Below are positions 23,301 to 33,266 of a stretch of DNA of 64,000 bases, piece by piece. The stretch is from Arachnomyces sp. PD_36 (Eukaryota > Ascomycota > Eurotiomycetes > Onygenales > Arachnomycetaceae), in the NCBI GenBank assembly GCA_032988195.1, contig JANTQE010000008.1:124001-188000 (forward strand), in the 5' to 3' direction. The notes under the pieces are model-generated. The model was not told where the DNA came from. It ran no database searches and saw only the letters and a list, made by a program, of their open reading frames with translations. Every line of letters starts with the position of its first letter. The stretch's first letter is position 1. A program made the position numbers and the translations under genes.

Positions 23301-26300
23301 ACGCTTGTCGGATCTTAGTGAATTGGCTAGCATGGAACTCTTCACCTGCCGCTGTCAATGTGTGAAGATGCGAAAGTCTTGACATGTCAAATTGATCCAA
23401 GAACGTAGGCGTTCCACTGAGATAGGTCAGGCCATTTGAGTTGAGGTATTCGTAGAATCCATCGTCAATAGCAAATTCGTTACAGGGAATGATCAGCTTA
23501 TTCGAGCTCAGAATTGAGAGAACAAGTTGTTCGACTGAAAAGTCAAAGACGTAATTTGAGAGAAGGAGGATGCCTTGTTGTTCTTCCAATCTCGAGCCGA
23601 AGTAAAGGTCTCTCAGGCTATTCCGTAGGTTAACAATTCCCCTGTGCTGAACCAACACACATTTGGGAGTTCCGGTGGTACCAGACGTATATATAGCATA
23701 GGCGAGACTAGAGCCACAGGTGTCTGATTTCGGGTTGTTGTTTGGTTGCCGATCAAGTATTCCCGTAGTCGATGGGGAATCAACCTCAACGACAGGCACC
23801 TCAGCTCCCGTTCCATTCAGCATCGATGAGTAGTGGCTGTTGGAAATGGCCACCTTTGCCATGGTATCTTTGAGAATAAAACCAACTCTATCAACAGGGT
23901 ATCTCGGATCCAGGGGGATATAACCAGCTCCAGCTTTCCAAACGGCAAGGATGCTGATAATCATGAATTCGCTTTTATCTAAGAGAAGTGCAACCATATC
24001 ATCAGGTTTGATGGAGGAAACAGATTGCAGATAGTGTGCTAACTGGTTTGCGCGCTCATTGAGTTGTTGGTATGTGAGCGAGGTCGTTCCTGAGACCACG
24101 GCGACTTCGCCACCCGACTTTACTACCTGATCTTCGAATAGCTCATGTAAAGTCTTGGATTCATCCTCGGAATGGCTGCTGGCTATTTGTTTCCCAGAAA
24201 GCAGCCCGGCATGGGAATTCCCGTCCGCCATGCTGGGGTTCGAGACTTTGGAAGCCTCGCTCACACTCAACTGAGAGAGCTGTTCCAGTATGTGCTTGTA
24301 GGTGTGCGTGAAACCGCGAATTGTCTTCTCATGGAAGAGGCTTTTCGCATAGTTAAAGTTACCCTTTAATCCGGTAGGGCTCTCAGTCATGGTAGCCGCA
24401 AGATCGAATTTTGCGGAAGAGTAATCTACTGTTGTCGGCTGATACTCTGACATCACCAACCCCGAGGACGTGTCCGCAGACTTATCAAAGGGATCGAGAG
24501 AGAAAATAGCCTGGACAATAGGATGCCTGCTTGGGTCGTTCTCGACACCGAGGGTTTTCACAACCTCCTGGAATGGCATTTCTTGATGGAGCTGAGCTTG
24601 GATCAACTCCCCATTCACTGCTAGGATGCCATCAGCGATAGAGTTTTTAGAAGTCAGATCGAGTCTTAAAACAAGCATATTGACGAAGAAGCCAATGACA
24701 TTTTCAAGCTCTGGCCGATTTCTGTTCGCTATTGGGGATCCAATTACTATATCTTTTTGGTTGGTGAAGCTGCTGAGCATCATGTAATAGCCAGTCATCA
24801 GCAAGCTATGAAGGCTGACTTTCAGCTCTCTTGCCAACCTTCTCAAGTCATTGGTAGTTTCGAGGCCAATGTTGAACTGCACATCGTTCCCGATATAGTC
24901 GAAGTGGGTAGGCCGGGGGGAATCAGGGATCAAATGTAGTTGCTCAAATCCATCGAGTTTTCGGCCCCAGAATTCGGACAACGATTGAAGGCGGCTTTGA
25001 TTGAGATATCGCCGCTGCCAATTAGCGTACTCCGGATATTGTAGCTGTAGAGGTGGAAGATTGGCATTTGAGGAGGTTCCATCGAGAACACCGTAGAAGG
25101 CTTTGAGATCCCGAGAGAGGATACCCCACGACCAAGCATCGAAGCAGGTATGGTGCAGGATTATACTCATGAAAAACGCATCGCCATTTGAGCTGACTTC
25201 ATAAAGACCGACTCTGACGGGTAACTCTTGGTCGAGACGGAAAATGTATTTCAACCTTGAGGTCATAATATCTTCCAACTCTTTTGTGTCTGCAACCGTC
25301 ATTTCCTCCATGGAGAGCATAGCCAGAGACTCATCTTCATTCAGTACACGCTGACGGCGGACACCACCTTGATCTTTCTTTGGTAAAAGAGTTCTCAGGG
25401 CTTTGTGCCTGGAGACCACTGATTGGAGAGCCTCCTTGAGATAACTCCGATTCACAGTCTTTGGGAGTTGGAAATTCAAAGCGATATTGTAGGCGTCCGT
25501 CCCGCCCTCAAACTCGTCGATGAATAAAACCCTCTCCTGCGAGAGTGAGACAGCAACGCCCTGGCTGGGGTTTTCTAGTGGCTGAATGTCTTCAGACTCG
25601 TCGGATTCACTGAGAACATAGTGCGAGAGAGCCTCGATCGTCTTGTGCTTGAACAGAGCGGCGACGCTCACAGTGCGGCCAAAAGCTTTCGTTATCATGA
25701 ATGATAATTTCGTGCTCATTAAGCTGTCTCCACCCAAGCTGAAAAAATCATCACTGATTCCAACATACTCGCTCGGGATGCCGAGAAGCTCGGACCAGAT
25801 GTTGCATAGAATCAACTCGACCTCGGTGCGTGGCGCCCTATACTCATCGCCGCTCGCAAACTCAGTTGCAGGGAGAGACTTCGTGTCAAGTTTCCCGCTG
25901 ATAGTGACTGGGATCTTTTCGATAGGAACCAACCGGTTGGGTATCATGTATTCTGGCAACTTGGATTGCATGAATTTCTTGATGTCACGCTGGGTGAGCG
26001 CTGTATCACAAACATAGTAGCCCACGAGATACTTTTGAACCGTGTCGGCGCCATTGGCATCTTTGATCTGCTGATCCTTGGCCACAACGACGGACTGCTT
26101 GATGCCCGGATACGACGACAACACGGCCTCTATCTCCCCAAGCTCGATTCTCAAACCACGGATCTTGACTTGGAAATCGTTGCGCCCGAGGTATTCAATT
26201 TCTCCATCACTGTTTGGCAGCCATCGAACCAGATCACCGGTTTTATAGAGTCGGTCATTTAAGTTGGCTTCCTTTTCCGCCGCGGTCTGGAACGGGTTGG

Positions 26301-29300
26301 GTGGGAAACGATCAGCAGTCAAGTCTGGGCGGTTGTGATATCCACGAGCAACTCCTGTCCCACCGAGATATAGCTCCCCAACAGCTCCAATGGGCACTCG
26401 TCTCATGTTATCATCGAGGACGTAGCTGGTGGTGTTGGCAACCTGCTTTCCAATGCTCTTGTCTTTGCGCCATTGGTCAGGTGGATAAGGCCGTTTGTTG
26501 CTCGTGATTGACACCTCAGTGGGCCCATACCCGTTGATGACGAGGCCGGGGAATGTATCCCTGATCTTGTTGAACACTGGTTCACTAAACGCTTCTCCAA
26601 CACAATCGACACGTCTAAGGTGACTGAGGAACCTGTCATACTCGTAGACAGAGATAACCGACGGTGTACCCGAGAGATAGGTGACCTTGTTGTCAGCCAT
26701 GTACTTGTACAGGCGTTCTTTATCTGCTCGCATGGCGTCGTTTAAGACCAGTAACGTCTGGCCGTTGAGTAGCGCGTCTGTCATCTGTTCTATAAAGTGA
26801 TCGAAGACGTAGTTGGAAAAGGAGAGAATAACTTCATCGTCGGTATCGTTCAGGGAGAATATCTTGGCTAGTGAAACTTTGAGGTTAACTACACCCCTAT
26901 GTTCGACCATGACACCCTTGGGATTTCCTGTAGTCCCTGAGGTATAAATCACATATGCGAGATCGTTAGTCCCTGAGATGGGATGGGGGTTGCTCGAGCT
27001 GAAATCAGACCCTGGCCGGCTGGCTACCCCCGTATCGACGACATCACTCATCGTGATAGCCTTGAGTCTGGTGACATAGGTAGGATCTGCAATGACTAAC
27101 TTCGCCTTGGTATCTTTCAATATATACTGAATTCGGTCGTCTGGATAGCTGGGGTCGATTGGAACGTATGCAGCACCGGATTTCCACACCCCAAGAATAC
27201 TTATGAACAAGTGCTCACTCTTCTCGGTGAAAAGTGCAATCAAATCATCAGGCTTGATAGTGACTGAAGACCTGATAAAATGTGCCATCTGATTCGCTCG
27301 CTCATTCAACTCCCGGTAGGTCAATTTGACATCCTCGTAGATTACAGCCACCTTTTCTGGTACCCTCTCCGCTTCCATCTCAAAAACATGATGGAGAGTT
27401 GTTAACGGAAAATCATCCTCGTTCGCGTTCCAGGCGGCAAGTTGCTGAAGCTGACTAGGGGAAAGATATTCCAAATCGGCAACCGACTGCTCTGGGTTTT
27501 CAGCAACTTGTCTGAAGAGGGCTTCGACCATTTCGAGCAGTTCACTTATAGTCGAATCATCAAACAATTCTCCAGCATAGCAGATTGTGACCGTGAATTC
27601 ATTTAACGTTTCCGACTCGCGTGCGATCACCGCGAGCGGGTAGTCCAGCTTTTCCAAACCGCTCTGAACCACATATTGAAGCTTTTGCTTCTGTAGCTCG
27701 GCCTGGGACTTGTCAAGGTTCGGGTAGTTCTCCAAAACGAAAAGGGTGTCGAAGATTCCATGTTTCATCCCTCCTTCAATCAGATGGCCAAGTTCGACGT
27801 TACTGCGGCTGTTCATAGCGTTAGATTGTGCTTGCACATCGATAACCGCGTCGATCACATTCTTGCCACTTTGCTCCTGATGGTCAACGATGAGCGGTAG
27901 AGTATTGATGAACAATCCAACAGATTTTTCAATATCATCGACGGGCAAATTGCGGCCGGAAATCGTAGTCCCTGTGACTGTTTGAGTCCCGCCACCATAG
28001 GCACGAAGGACAGCATGCCAGGCGAACTGCAGGATCGAATGTAAGGTGATACCATTTGCGGAGCAAGTCTCCGTCAAAACCGGAGTCCATGCGTCGCCAA
28101 TGGTGATGGTTTTCTCCTTTTGGTCAGTCACCCTATCGTAATCAGCCAGTGGGACTTTGTAGCGACTTTCTTCGTTCAGCAGAGAGTTCAGATCGCAACG
28201 CTCTACAACCTTTCCCATTTGCTGAGCCCAGTAGTCGATGTGATCAGTGCGATGTTGCTGTAGATAATCCTGCGCATCGCTGTACGCCGTGTCGGGCGTC
28301 AAAGCAACAGGTTGTCCCTCAAGAAGTTGCAAGTAAGTATGATGAACGTATTCAAACAGAAGCGGAAGACTCCAACCGTCCATTATAGTGTGATGACAAC
28401 TGAGCATAGAAACAAAATTATCCTCGCTCATCTTAACCAGATATACACGGAACAAATTGCCGATTTCTAATCTGTACCGCTCTACCCGGTCCTGGTCTTG
28501 TATTTCTCGTAACTTGGAAGAATGCAAGCTAGAATCATGCTCTCCGCTCAGGTCAATGAATCTCCAATCCAGAGACTGTTCTTTGTCGATTATCTGTAGC
28601 ACATCCTCTTTCCAGGTGAAACGAATTCTCAGAGAAGAGTATTTCAACTGGGCATATTTCCAAGCACCGCGAAGGAGTTCGGCATCAATCCCCGTGGCGT
28701 AGTGGTAAGTGGACTGCATTACATAGGCATCATCGATATCCCCCTGCTTAAGGTAGTGATATACGAATCCTTGTTGTAGGCTGTTGGCCAAGTAAGCGTT
28801 TTCAACGTTTTGTTTTGACTTTACACCAGCTATCGAGGGCGTTGAACGATCTAGTGATAAGTCTGTTTTTGGCGCAGACTCGGAGAGAATCTGTTGTTTA
28901 TGCCAGACAGCATCGGACAACTTCCTTAAAGTTTTGGTCGAAAACACATCCTCAACTGTGACGTCGAGATGCATTGCATATCGTATACGAGCGATCAGTT
29001 GAATGCAGGTAATGCTATGCCCACCAAGCCAGAAGAAATTGTCTTCAAGACAAATGTGTTCTGAGGGAATACGAAGAACCTCACCCCAGATCTCGGTGAG
29101 TTTTCGGTCAAGATCATTTCGGATCTCGACTTGGACATCTACCCCTTTATCCGAGAGGTCTACATCCGGAAGGGCGCGAAGATCCACCTTCCCGTTGACA
29201 GTCACTGGGATTTTGGGGAGTTGGACGAGTCTAGTTGGTATCATATACCGGGGGAGTTTGGTCTCCAAGTATGTTAGGACATCAGCCTCCGGGATTTGCT

Positions 29301-31815
29301 GACCCTCGTCCGTAACAAAGTAACCGATCAAGTGCTTGTCTTCAGTCCTGACTTCGCCATTCCTAATGTTCTTAGCAACGACGACACTAGTTCGGATTCC
29401 GGGGAAAAGCGATAAGACAGCCTCGATTTCACCGGGCTCTATCCGGATACCACGAAGTTTCACCTGGAAATCGTTTCGGCCGAGGTATTCCACCTCGCCA
29501 TTCGGGAGCCATCTGGCAAGATCACCGGTCTTGTACATCTGGCTGTTGATGCCTTGTTGCTTTTCTTTTTCAGTTTGGAATGGGTTTGGGATGAATCTTT
29601 CCCGGGTTAATTTTTCGCGGTTCATGTACCCACGGGAGACACCAATACCCCCGATATGGAGTTCACCAGTCGCGCCAATAGGTGTCTGTTTCAAATTCTT
29701 GTTCAGGACATAGCACTTGACATTCCGCAAGGGTCTCCCGAGACTCCTATCTTTTCTCTCGGAATCGGGGTTGAATATCTTCAGAGCAGTAACGAAAGCG
29801 GACTCGGTGAAGCCATATTCATTGATTATTCGGTGCCTGAAACGTCTTCTCAGTTCCATGTATCGAGTCTCAGTTAAATCTTCACCGACAAGTATCATTC
29901 TTTGCAGCGTTGGACAATTGGAGAAATCGAACTCTTGAAGAACAGAAGCTGTGCCGTTTATATAGGTAATCCCGTGCCGTTCCACGAAAGCCGGAAGCTT
30001 CTGCAAATCCAGCTTTTCGTTGTCATCGATAATAGCGAGGAGTTGTGAGTTTATCAGAGCCATAAGCGTCTGCCTTACAAACGGCTCAAACACGTACGCC
30101 GAAAATAGTAAGATAGCCTCTCGCTTATCCTGGACTTCATACCTCTCCGCGAGATCCGTTATGCTGTTCACCACGCTATGATGCTCCTTGAATATACCCT
30201 TAGGAATACCAGTCGTGCCAGACGTATAGGTCACATACGCCAACTGATGGCTATTAAAGGGTAAGGTCAAATTTTCGAAAGGGGTGGACGGATCTGCGTC
30301 CAATGATTCGAGTAAAGGTTCAATTTCGACGACAGAGAGACCAGAATTTGGCACAATCTCATCCACTAAACGAGACGTATGGCACTGGTTCGCAATAACG
30401 ATTTTCGCTTGGGTATCTTCGAGCGCAAAACGCACCCTTTCGTCCGGATAGGCAGGATCAATGGGAGTGTAGGTAGCGCCAGCCTTCCATATACCCAAGA
30501 TCGTGATGATCATGAGCTGGCTCTTATCAAGAAAAAGCCCAATAAATTGCTCAGGGTGGACTCCAACCGAGTTCACCAAATGATGCGCAAGTCGATTCGC
30601 GCTCTGATTTAATTCCCGATAGGTAAGCTTTAAATCTCGATAGACTACTGCCACTTTGTCCGGCGTTCGCTCGACAGCTTCCTCCACCAGCTGGTTAAGC
30701 CTCTTTGAGGAAGGATAATCGCCATCTGTGTGGTTCCATTGTTCCAATTGCTGCTTTTGAGAGAGAGAGAGGTAGTCTAACTCTTCTATCACTTGGACTG
30801 GGTTCTCCGCGATTTGGTGTAATAAAGTATCGATAACGCTTAGAAATCCGTCGATTGCAGCTGGAGCGAACATTTCACCAGGAAAACGCATGGTAAGGAC
30901 CAATGAATTTTCAGACTCGCGGACAATCACCGAGATCGGTGTCTGCCACTGGGCCGTATCTTCTTCCGGGTCTGTGAAAGAACATACACAATCAAATAGA
31001 CGTGCTTTTTTCGTCTTGTTGAGATCTAGATGCCCAATCACTGGCACCATTGCGGCCTCAACATTTTGAACAGCTTCAATGCATGACAGGGTCTGCTGTT
31101 GCTGGTGATCTACAGTAGTAGGAGTAAGATGGGCAGGGCGATGGGACGAACAGTCATCATTGTTCATAGACCCCACAGCAGCAACAACGGTGTCATTGCC
31201 ATTCCCGAAAACGAGAAGCATTTTGTGTACCGAGAAGAGTATGGCGCATTGAACCGACATGTTATGCCTCTTGCACGACGCTTTCAATAAGGGGTAGAAT
31301 TTGTCCCCAATCACTAGGGTTCTTTCTCTCCTGTCCTGTATCATATATTCATCATCGTTGAATGCAATCTGGTATTTCGTTGCATCTCTCGCGAGGCCAC
31401 TGAGGTCACACCTTCCATCAAGGCCGTCGATGCGGGTAACCCAGGACTCAATGCTCTCAGGGAGTTGCGCCGATGATCCTTTAGCCGTAGATTCGCCATT
31501 AGCCGCGCCGTTCGCCGTACCATTCACTCCATTCTCATTCCCATTTGCGCCATTTGCGCCATTCACGCCGTTAACGCCATTCGTCCCATTCGTCCCATTC
31601 GTATCATTCGCACCACTTAAGTCATTCTTCGTGTCATTCGTCGAGCCGGTTATTATAACATTCGCAGCGCCGTTTGTGGCGCCATCGGTGGCGCCATTTA
31701 AAGTCGACGTCGAAAGTCCAGGGGTCGATCCCTTCACGGCGCCATTATGGAAGGGTGAGTCCGGGGGTGGTAAGGTGTGATTATTAGCTGTGCCGTGAGG
31801 GATAGTCATATTCAA
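20317..31815 (-). CDS. pcbAB: ACV synthetase (three-module nonribosomal peptide synthetase)
   Basis: Makes the linear tripeptide delta-(L-alpha-aminoadipyl)-L-cysteinyl-D-valine, first step of penicillin/cephalosporin biosynthesis. It is one intronless frame of 3832 residues. Approximate order: disordered Asn/Gly-rich leader 1-112; truncated condensation-like domain 113-360; A1 375-880; T1 (Ser934); C 1010-1460; A2 1470-1975; T2 (Ser2031); C 2095-2540; A3 2560-3060; T3 (Ser3110); epimerase 3170-3570 (HHLIVDTVSW about 3297); thioesterase 3610-3832 (GWSFGG, Ser3683; GDTHFSW). Specificity residues read EPRNIVEFV, DHESDVGIT and DFESTAAVY, the published aminoadipate, cysteine and valine codes of ACV synthetases. 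Length and domain order match fungal ACVS. All three T-domain serines and the thioesterase serine are present, so it looks functional. It is divergent to pcbC. Confidence 0.97.
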   Translation of the reverse strand: MNMTIPHGTANNHTLPPPDSPFHNGAVKGSTPGLSTSTLNGATDGATNGAANVIITGSTNDTKNDLSGANDTNGTNGTNGVNGVNGANGANGNENGVNGTANGAANGESTAKGSSAQLPESIESWVTRIDGLDGRCDLSGLARDATKYQIAFNDDEYMIQDRRERTLVIGDKFYPLLKASCKRHNMSVQCAILFSVHKMLLVFGNGNDTVVAAVGSMNNDDCSSHRPAHLTPTTVDHQQQQTLSCIEAVQNVEAAMVPVIGHLDLNKTKKARLFDCVCSFTDPEEDTAQWQTPISVIVRESENSLVLTMRFPGEMFAPAAIDGFLSVIDTLLHQIAENPVQVIEELDYLSLSQKQQLEQWNHTDGDYPSSKRLNQLVEEAVERTPDKVAVVYRDLKLTYRELNQSANRLAHHLVNSVGVHPEQFIGLFLDKSQLMIITILGIWKAGATYTPIDPAYPDERVRFALEDTQAKIVIANQCHTSRLVDEIVPNSGLSVVEIEPLLESLDADPSTPFENLTLPFNSHQLAYVTYTSGTTGIPKGIFKEHHSVVNSITDLAERYEVQDKREAILLFSAYVFEPFVRQTLMALINSQLLAIIDDNEKLDLQKLPAFVERHGITYINGTASVLQEFDFSNCPTLQRMILVGEDLTETRYMELRRRFRHRIINEYGFTESAFVTALKIFNPDSERKDRSLGRPLRNVKCYVLNKNLKQTPIGATGELHIGGIGVSRGYMNREKLTRERFIPNPFQTEKEKQQGINSQMYKTGDLARWLPNGEVEYLGRNDFQVKLRGIRIEPGEIEAVLSLFPGIRTSVVVAKNIRNGEVRTEDKHLIGYFVTDEGQQIPEADVLTYLETKLPRYMIPTRLVQLPKIPVTVNGKVDLRALPDVDLSDKGVDVQVEIRNDLDRKLTEIWGEVLRIPSEHICLEDNFFWLGGHSITCIQLIARIRYAMHLDVTVEDVFSTKTLRKLSDAVWHKQQILSESAPKTDLSLDRSTPSIAGVKSKQNVENAYLANSLQQGFVYHYLKQGDIDDAYVMQSTYHYATGIDAELLRGAWKYAQLKYSSLRIRFTWKEDVLQIIDKEQSLDWRFIDLSGEHDSSLHSSKLREIQDQDRVERYRLEIGNLFRVYLVKMSEDNFVSMLSCHHTIMDGWSLPLLFEYVHHTYLQLLEGQPVALTPDTAYSDAQDYLQQHRTDHIDYWAQQMGKVVERCDLNSLLNEESRYKVPLADYDRVTDQKEKTITIGDAWTPVLTETCSANGITLHSILQFAWHAVLRAYGGGTQTVTGTTISGRNLPVDDIEKSVGLFINTLPLIVDHQEQSGKNVIDAVIDVQAQSNAMNSRSNVELGHLIEGGMKHGIFDTLFVLENYPNLDKSQAELQKQKLQYVVQSGLEKLDYPLAVIARESETLNEFTVTICYAGELFDDSTISELLEMVEALFRQVAENPEQSVADLEYLSPSQLQQLAAWNANEDDFPLTTLHHVFEMEAERVPEKVAVIYEDVKLTYRELNERANQMAHFIRSSVTIKPDDLIALFTEKSEHLFISILGVWKSGAAYVPIDPSYPDDRIQYILKDTKAKLVIADPTYVTRLKAITMSDVVDTGVASRPGSDFSSSNPHPISGTNDLAYVIYTSGTTGNPKGVMVEHRGVVNLKVSLAKIFSLNDTDDEVILSFSNYVFDHFIEQMTDALLNGQTLLVLNDAMRADKERLYKYMADNKVTYLSGTPSVISVYEYDRFLSHLRRVDCVGEAFSEPVFNKIRDTFPGLVINGYGPTEVSITSNKRPYPPDQWRKDKSIGKQVANTTSYVLDDNMRRVPIGAVGELYLGGTGVARGYHNRPDLTADRFPPNPFQTAAEKEANLNDRLYKTGDLVRWLPNSDGEIEYLGRNDFQVKIRGLRIELGEIEAVLSSYPGIKQSVVVAKDQQIKDANGADTVQKYLVGYYVCDTALTQRDIKKFMQSKLPEYMIPNRLVPIEKIPVTISGKLDTKSLPATEFASGDEYRAPRTEVELILCNIWSELLGIPSEYVGISDDFFSLGGDSLMSTKLSFMITKAFGRTVSVAALFKHKTIEALSHYVLSESDESEDIQPLENPSQGVAVSLSQERVLFIDEFEGGTDAYNIALNFQLPKTVNRSYLKEALQSVVSRHKALRTLLPKKDQGGVRRQRVLNEDESLAMLSMEEMTVADTKELEDIMTSRLKYIFRLDQELPVRVGLYEVSSNGDAFFMSIILHHTCFDAWSWGILSRDLKAFYGVLDGTSSNANLPPLQLQYPEYANWQRRYLNQSRLQSLSEFWGRKLDGFEQLHLIPDSPRPTHFDYIGNDVQFNIGLETTNDLRRLARELKVSLHSLLMTGYYMMLSSFTNQKDIVIGSPIANRNRPELENVIGFFVNMLVLRLDLTSKNSIADGILAVNGELIQAQLHQEMPFQEVVKTLGVENDPSRHPIVQAIFSLDPFDKSADTSSGLVMSEYQPTTVDYSSAKFDLAATMTESPTGLKGNFNYAKSLFHEKTIRGFTHTYKHILEQLSQLSVSEASKVSNPSMADGNSHAGLLSGKQIASSHSEDESKTLHELFEDQVVKSGGEVAVVSGTTSLTYQQLNERANQLAHYLQSVSSIKPDDMVALLLDKSEFMIISILAVWKAGAGYIPLDPRYPVDRVGFILKDTMAKVAISNSHYSSMLNGTGAEVPVVEVDSPSTTGILDRQPNNNPKSDTCGSSLAYAIYTSGTTGTPKCVLVQHRGIVNLRNSLRDLYFGSRLEEQQGILLLSNYVFDFSVEQLVLSILSSNKLIIPCNEFAIDDGFYEYLNSNGLTYLSGTPTFLDQFDMSRLSHLHTLTAAGEEFHASQFTKIRQAFKGTVNNAYGVTETTVYNMVNTFKGDDGFENSMGELLPNMKGYILNDRLQLLPPGAVGELHLSGDCLARGYLNRPEITNQRFLDNPFRSDEEICSGSHTRIYKTGDLVRYQWDGKLEFLGRNDFQVKINGFRVELSEIRSVLASHPSVKECVVLAKYNKDLPHSRQAKQLIGYYVSEDLRLQRTDLATFLQKKLPYYMVPARFVRVEGKLPMTINGKLDTRALPDVDLNQEKAAYAVPRNVLEKQICQLWSSVLGIEDVGIDDDFFHLGGDSILSLQLVSQSRNELGLKVTVKDIFDFKTIRGICDNVSVGGDGQNAIEFRSEQGQLTGELPMLPIQDWFFAKNLKNPHHWNQSFFIKTPELDTERLTRAIDSLYNHHDAFRLQFRNTGGKYVQSYGPESAERKPKLNILDIRNLETSFSHALGQWQSGLNLEDGPMFAVAYVHGYEDGSARVWLAIHHLIVDTVSWCFLIRDLETLYNGKDLGQKQTSYRQWSQAVQDYSFAEGERSYWETLRDEVAVRNDNMPSPVASSIQSSWSLTTEQTKSILRDCNRAYNTRINELLLVALGSALQEVTQSETNYVTLEGHGREDIDPSLNISNTLGWFTTMYPFKVSASDDLAERITSTKERFRKVPNNGIGYGPLFGYAEGKLPRVSFNYLGQFDQGAARTGRWSMDGEMGDYSVSKSPDEVDTGDSLLDVTGICLGSQMVFHIDSRLDPIETEIFSTAFKTKLEQVIEHTLESTHSRPTPNMNKTINGTEDDFIPYFEFRNGSRRGPILFVLPPGEGGAESYFNNIVRHLPHSNLVVFNNYYRHTSRLQTFEELGTFYLQYIRQIQPHGPYHFLGWSFGGLLSLEISRQLSIQENPEKVGSLMFIDSYFDVKGATCAIGFEGEEDIIEPIHYRYTPSTTDLASVVGNTSSIVLFRAQKMNDIYRSEHQRILYDYYMKSEYNSLDRLVGREAIKLVTLLGDTHFSWVKNEEQIVKICEQVVSYLGLS
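31490..31640 (-). repeat. Asn/Gly-coding degenerate repeat in the pcbAB leader
   Basis: Codons for Asn-Gly-Thr, Asn-Gly-Val and Asn-Gly-Ala recur in a 9-12 bp pattern, giving NGTNGTNGVNGVNGANGANG-like protein (about residues 60-105). It precedes the first folded domain, so it is probably a flexible leader and prone to length variation. Confidence 0.7.
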
Positions 31816-33131
31816 TGCGAGCTTGTCTTCGAAAGATTAGAGTATAGGAGAGGATGGTTCAATTCCACAAAGACTTGTTCCTGAAGGCCAAAGGTTTTCG
31901 GTAAACTGGGAGATGGGAGAATAATAGTATGGGAGCAAGTTGATCCCAAAGAAATAAATGAGAAGCTTCAAAACGACCTTGGCTCGTTCCCTGGAGTTTT
32001 CAATGCCTGAGGAATAACTTTGAAGTCTTCGAGTCGCATCATTAACCCAGACATAACTGTCGATATTACTTCTCCACTCACCGCTAGGAGCTCTGCAGCA
32101 CGGAAGGCCCTGTCCTATCCATAGAGGCACATGCACGGATGGAGGGGTATCAAAATGAGAAAGAACCGATTGGAGGCCTGCTTGGGTACAGAAATAGTAC
32201 CTGTACGTAACGTAGAAAAGACACTAGTAAACCCTGGATAGCAATTGCTATCTCCAATGAGTTACGTAGCATGGTAGAAGTTAAACCTTCCCGTCCGAAA
32301 GAAAGCACCTGTCTGGGTACACAAGATCTAGTGGGAGGGCGAAGATAGCATGTATGCGGAAGAGCAAGTTCACACTCAGCAAGCTTGCATGGGGGCCAGG
32401 ATTCGGCCATCTTCTCCCTTCCATGGGTACCTGCAACAGTTAGGCCTGCCAATCTCTAAAGCAATAAAATTAAAATAGAACAAACAAGGCCTGAAGTAAA
32501 ATAAACAGTGATACAGCGGGTTGCCCCACCGCACTTCCGTTAGGCCCACGTTACCTCTCGCATATTTTCTGCAGAGCCCAGACGTAGGGACAGTTTGCCC
32601 CAGCGAGTCGAAGAATGATGCGTGCCATCAAAGAGACACGAATAAGGTAGGCTTCCCCACCTTCAAAGAAGACGAGGGGTATTTCATCTATCCCGCAAGC
32701 ATAAGGATTCCCATCCTATCAACAGAAAACGAAGCGAGATCCTAAGGAAGGTCCAAAGGGAGAAGCGGGATGCATGTCCACTAAGCAGCGGTAATTCCCG
32801 GTAAATCGAGCCAGAAATTCAGTCGGGCCAGCCCCACAGTTAGCAGAGCTTCTAGGAACTACCAACCCCTCATCTTCTCGCAGAGATATCATGGCCGACT
32901 ACGGAGACGAGGCTGAGGATGAAGATTTGAAGCGGAACCCCATCCATGGTTAACTCGATGATGGGGCCTCGTGATATAGGCCTGGTCCACTGGCGAACCA
33001 CAAGCGCGAAACCAACCTGTCGGCAGAATACTGACAAGGCAGTGGGTGGATGGAAGAAAAACCAAGAAATTCCTGAATAAAGGCCTGATCCAGAGATTTG
33101 AGTTGATGTGAAGTTGAAGATAAGTTGCATC

Positions 33132-33181
33132 TGCCAAGAAACGCTCGGCGAAATCAGTTTTCCGCCGATCTTTTCTTGGCA
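33132..33181. promoter_or_regulatory. Long dyad with two inverted PacC-type sites
   Basis: Left arm TGCCAAGAAA (33132-33141) and right arm TTTCTTGGCA (33172-33181) are perfect inverted copies. Inner arms TCGGCG (33145-33150) and CGCCGA (33163-33168) are also inverted. Across 19 bp per arm, 16 positions pair. Each outer arm contains GCCAAG, the PacC core. It lies about 530-580 bp upstream of the pcbC start. Confidence 0.5.
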
Positions 33182-33266
33182 TCCAAAACCCTGAATCCTT
33201 ATTCTGCACGTCGCCCCTCTATCCCTCTTGTTCCATTCATGAAGGCCATTCATGAGCACGATTTCG

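Noticed and set aside
31301..31780. 159-codon plus-strand frame rich in Pro/Phe opposite the pcbAB leader
   Set aside because: It is the antisense of the Asn/Gly repeat and has no independent support.
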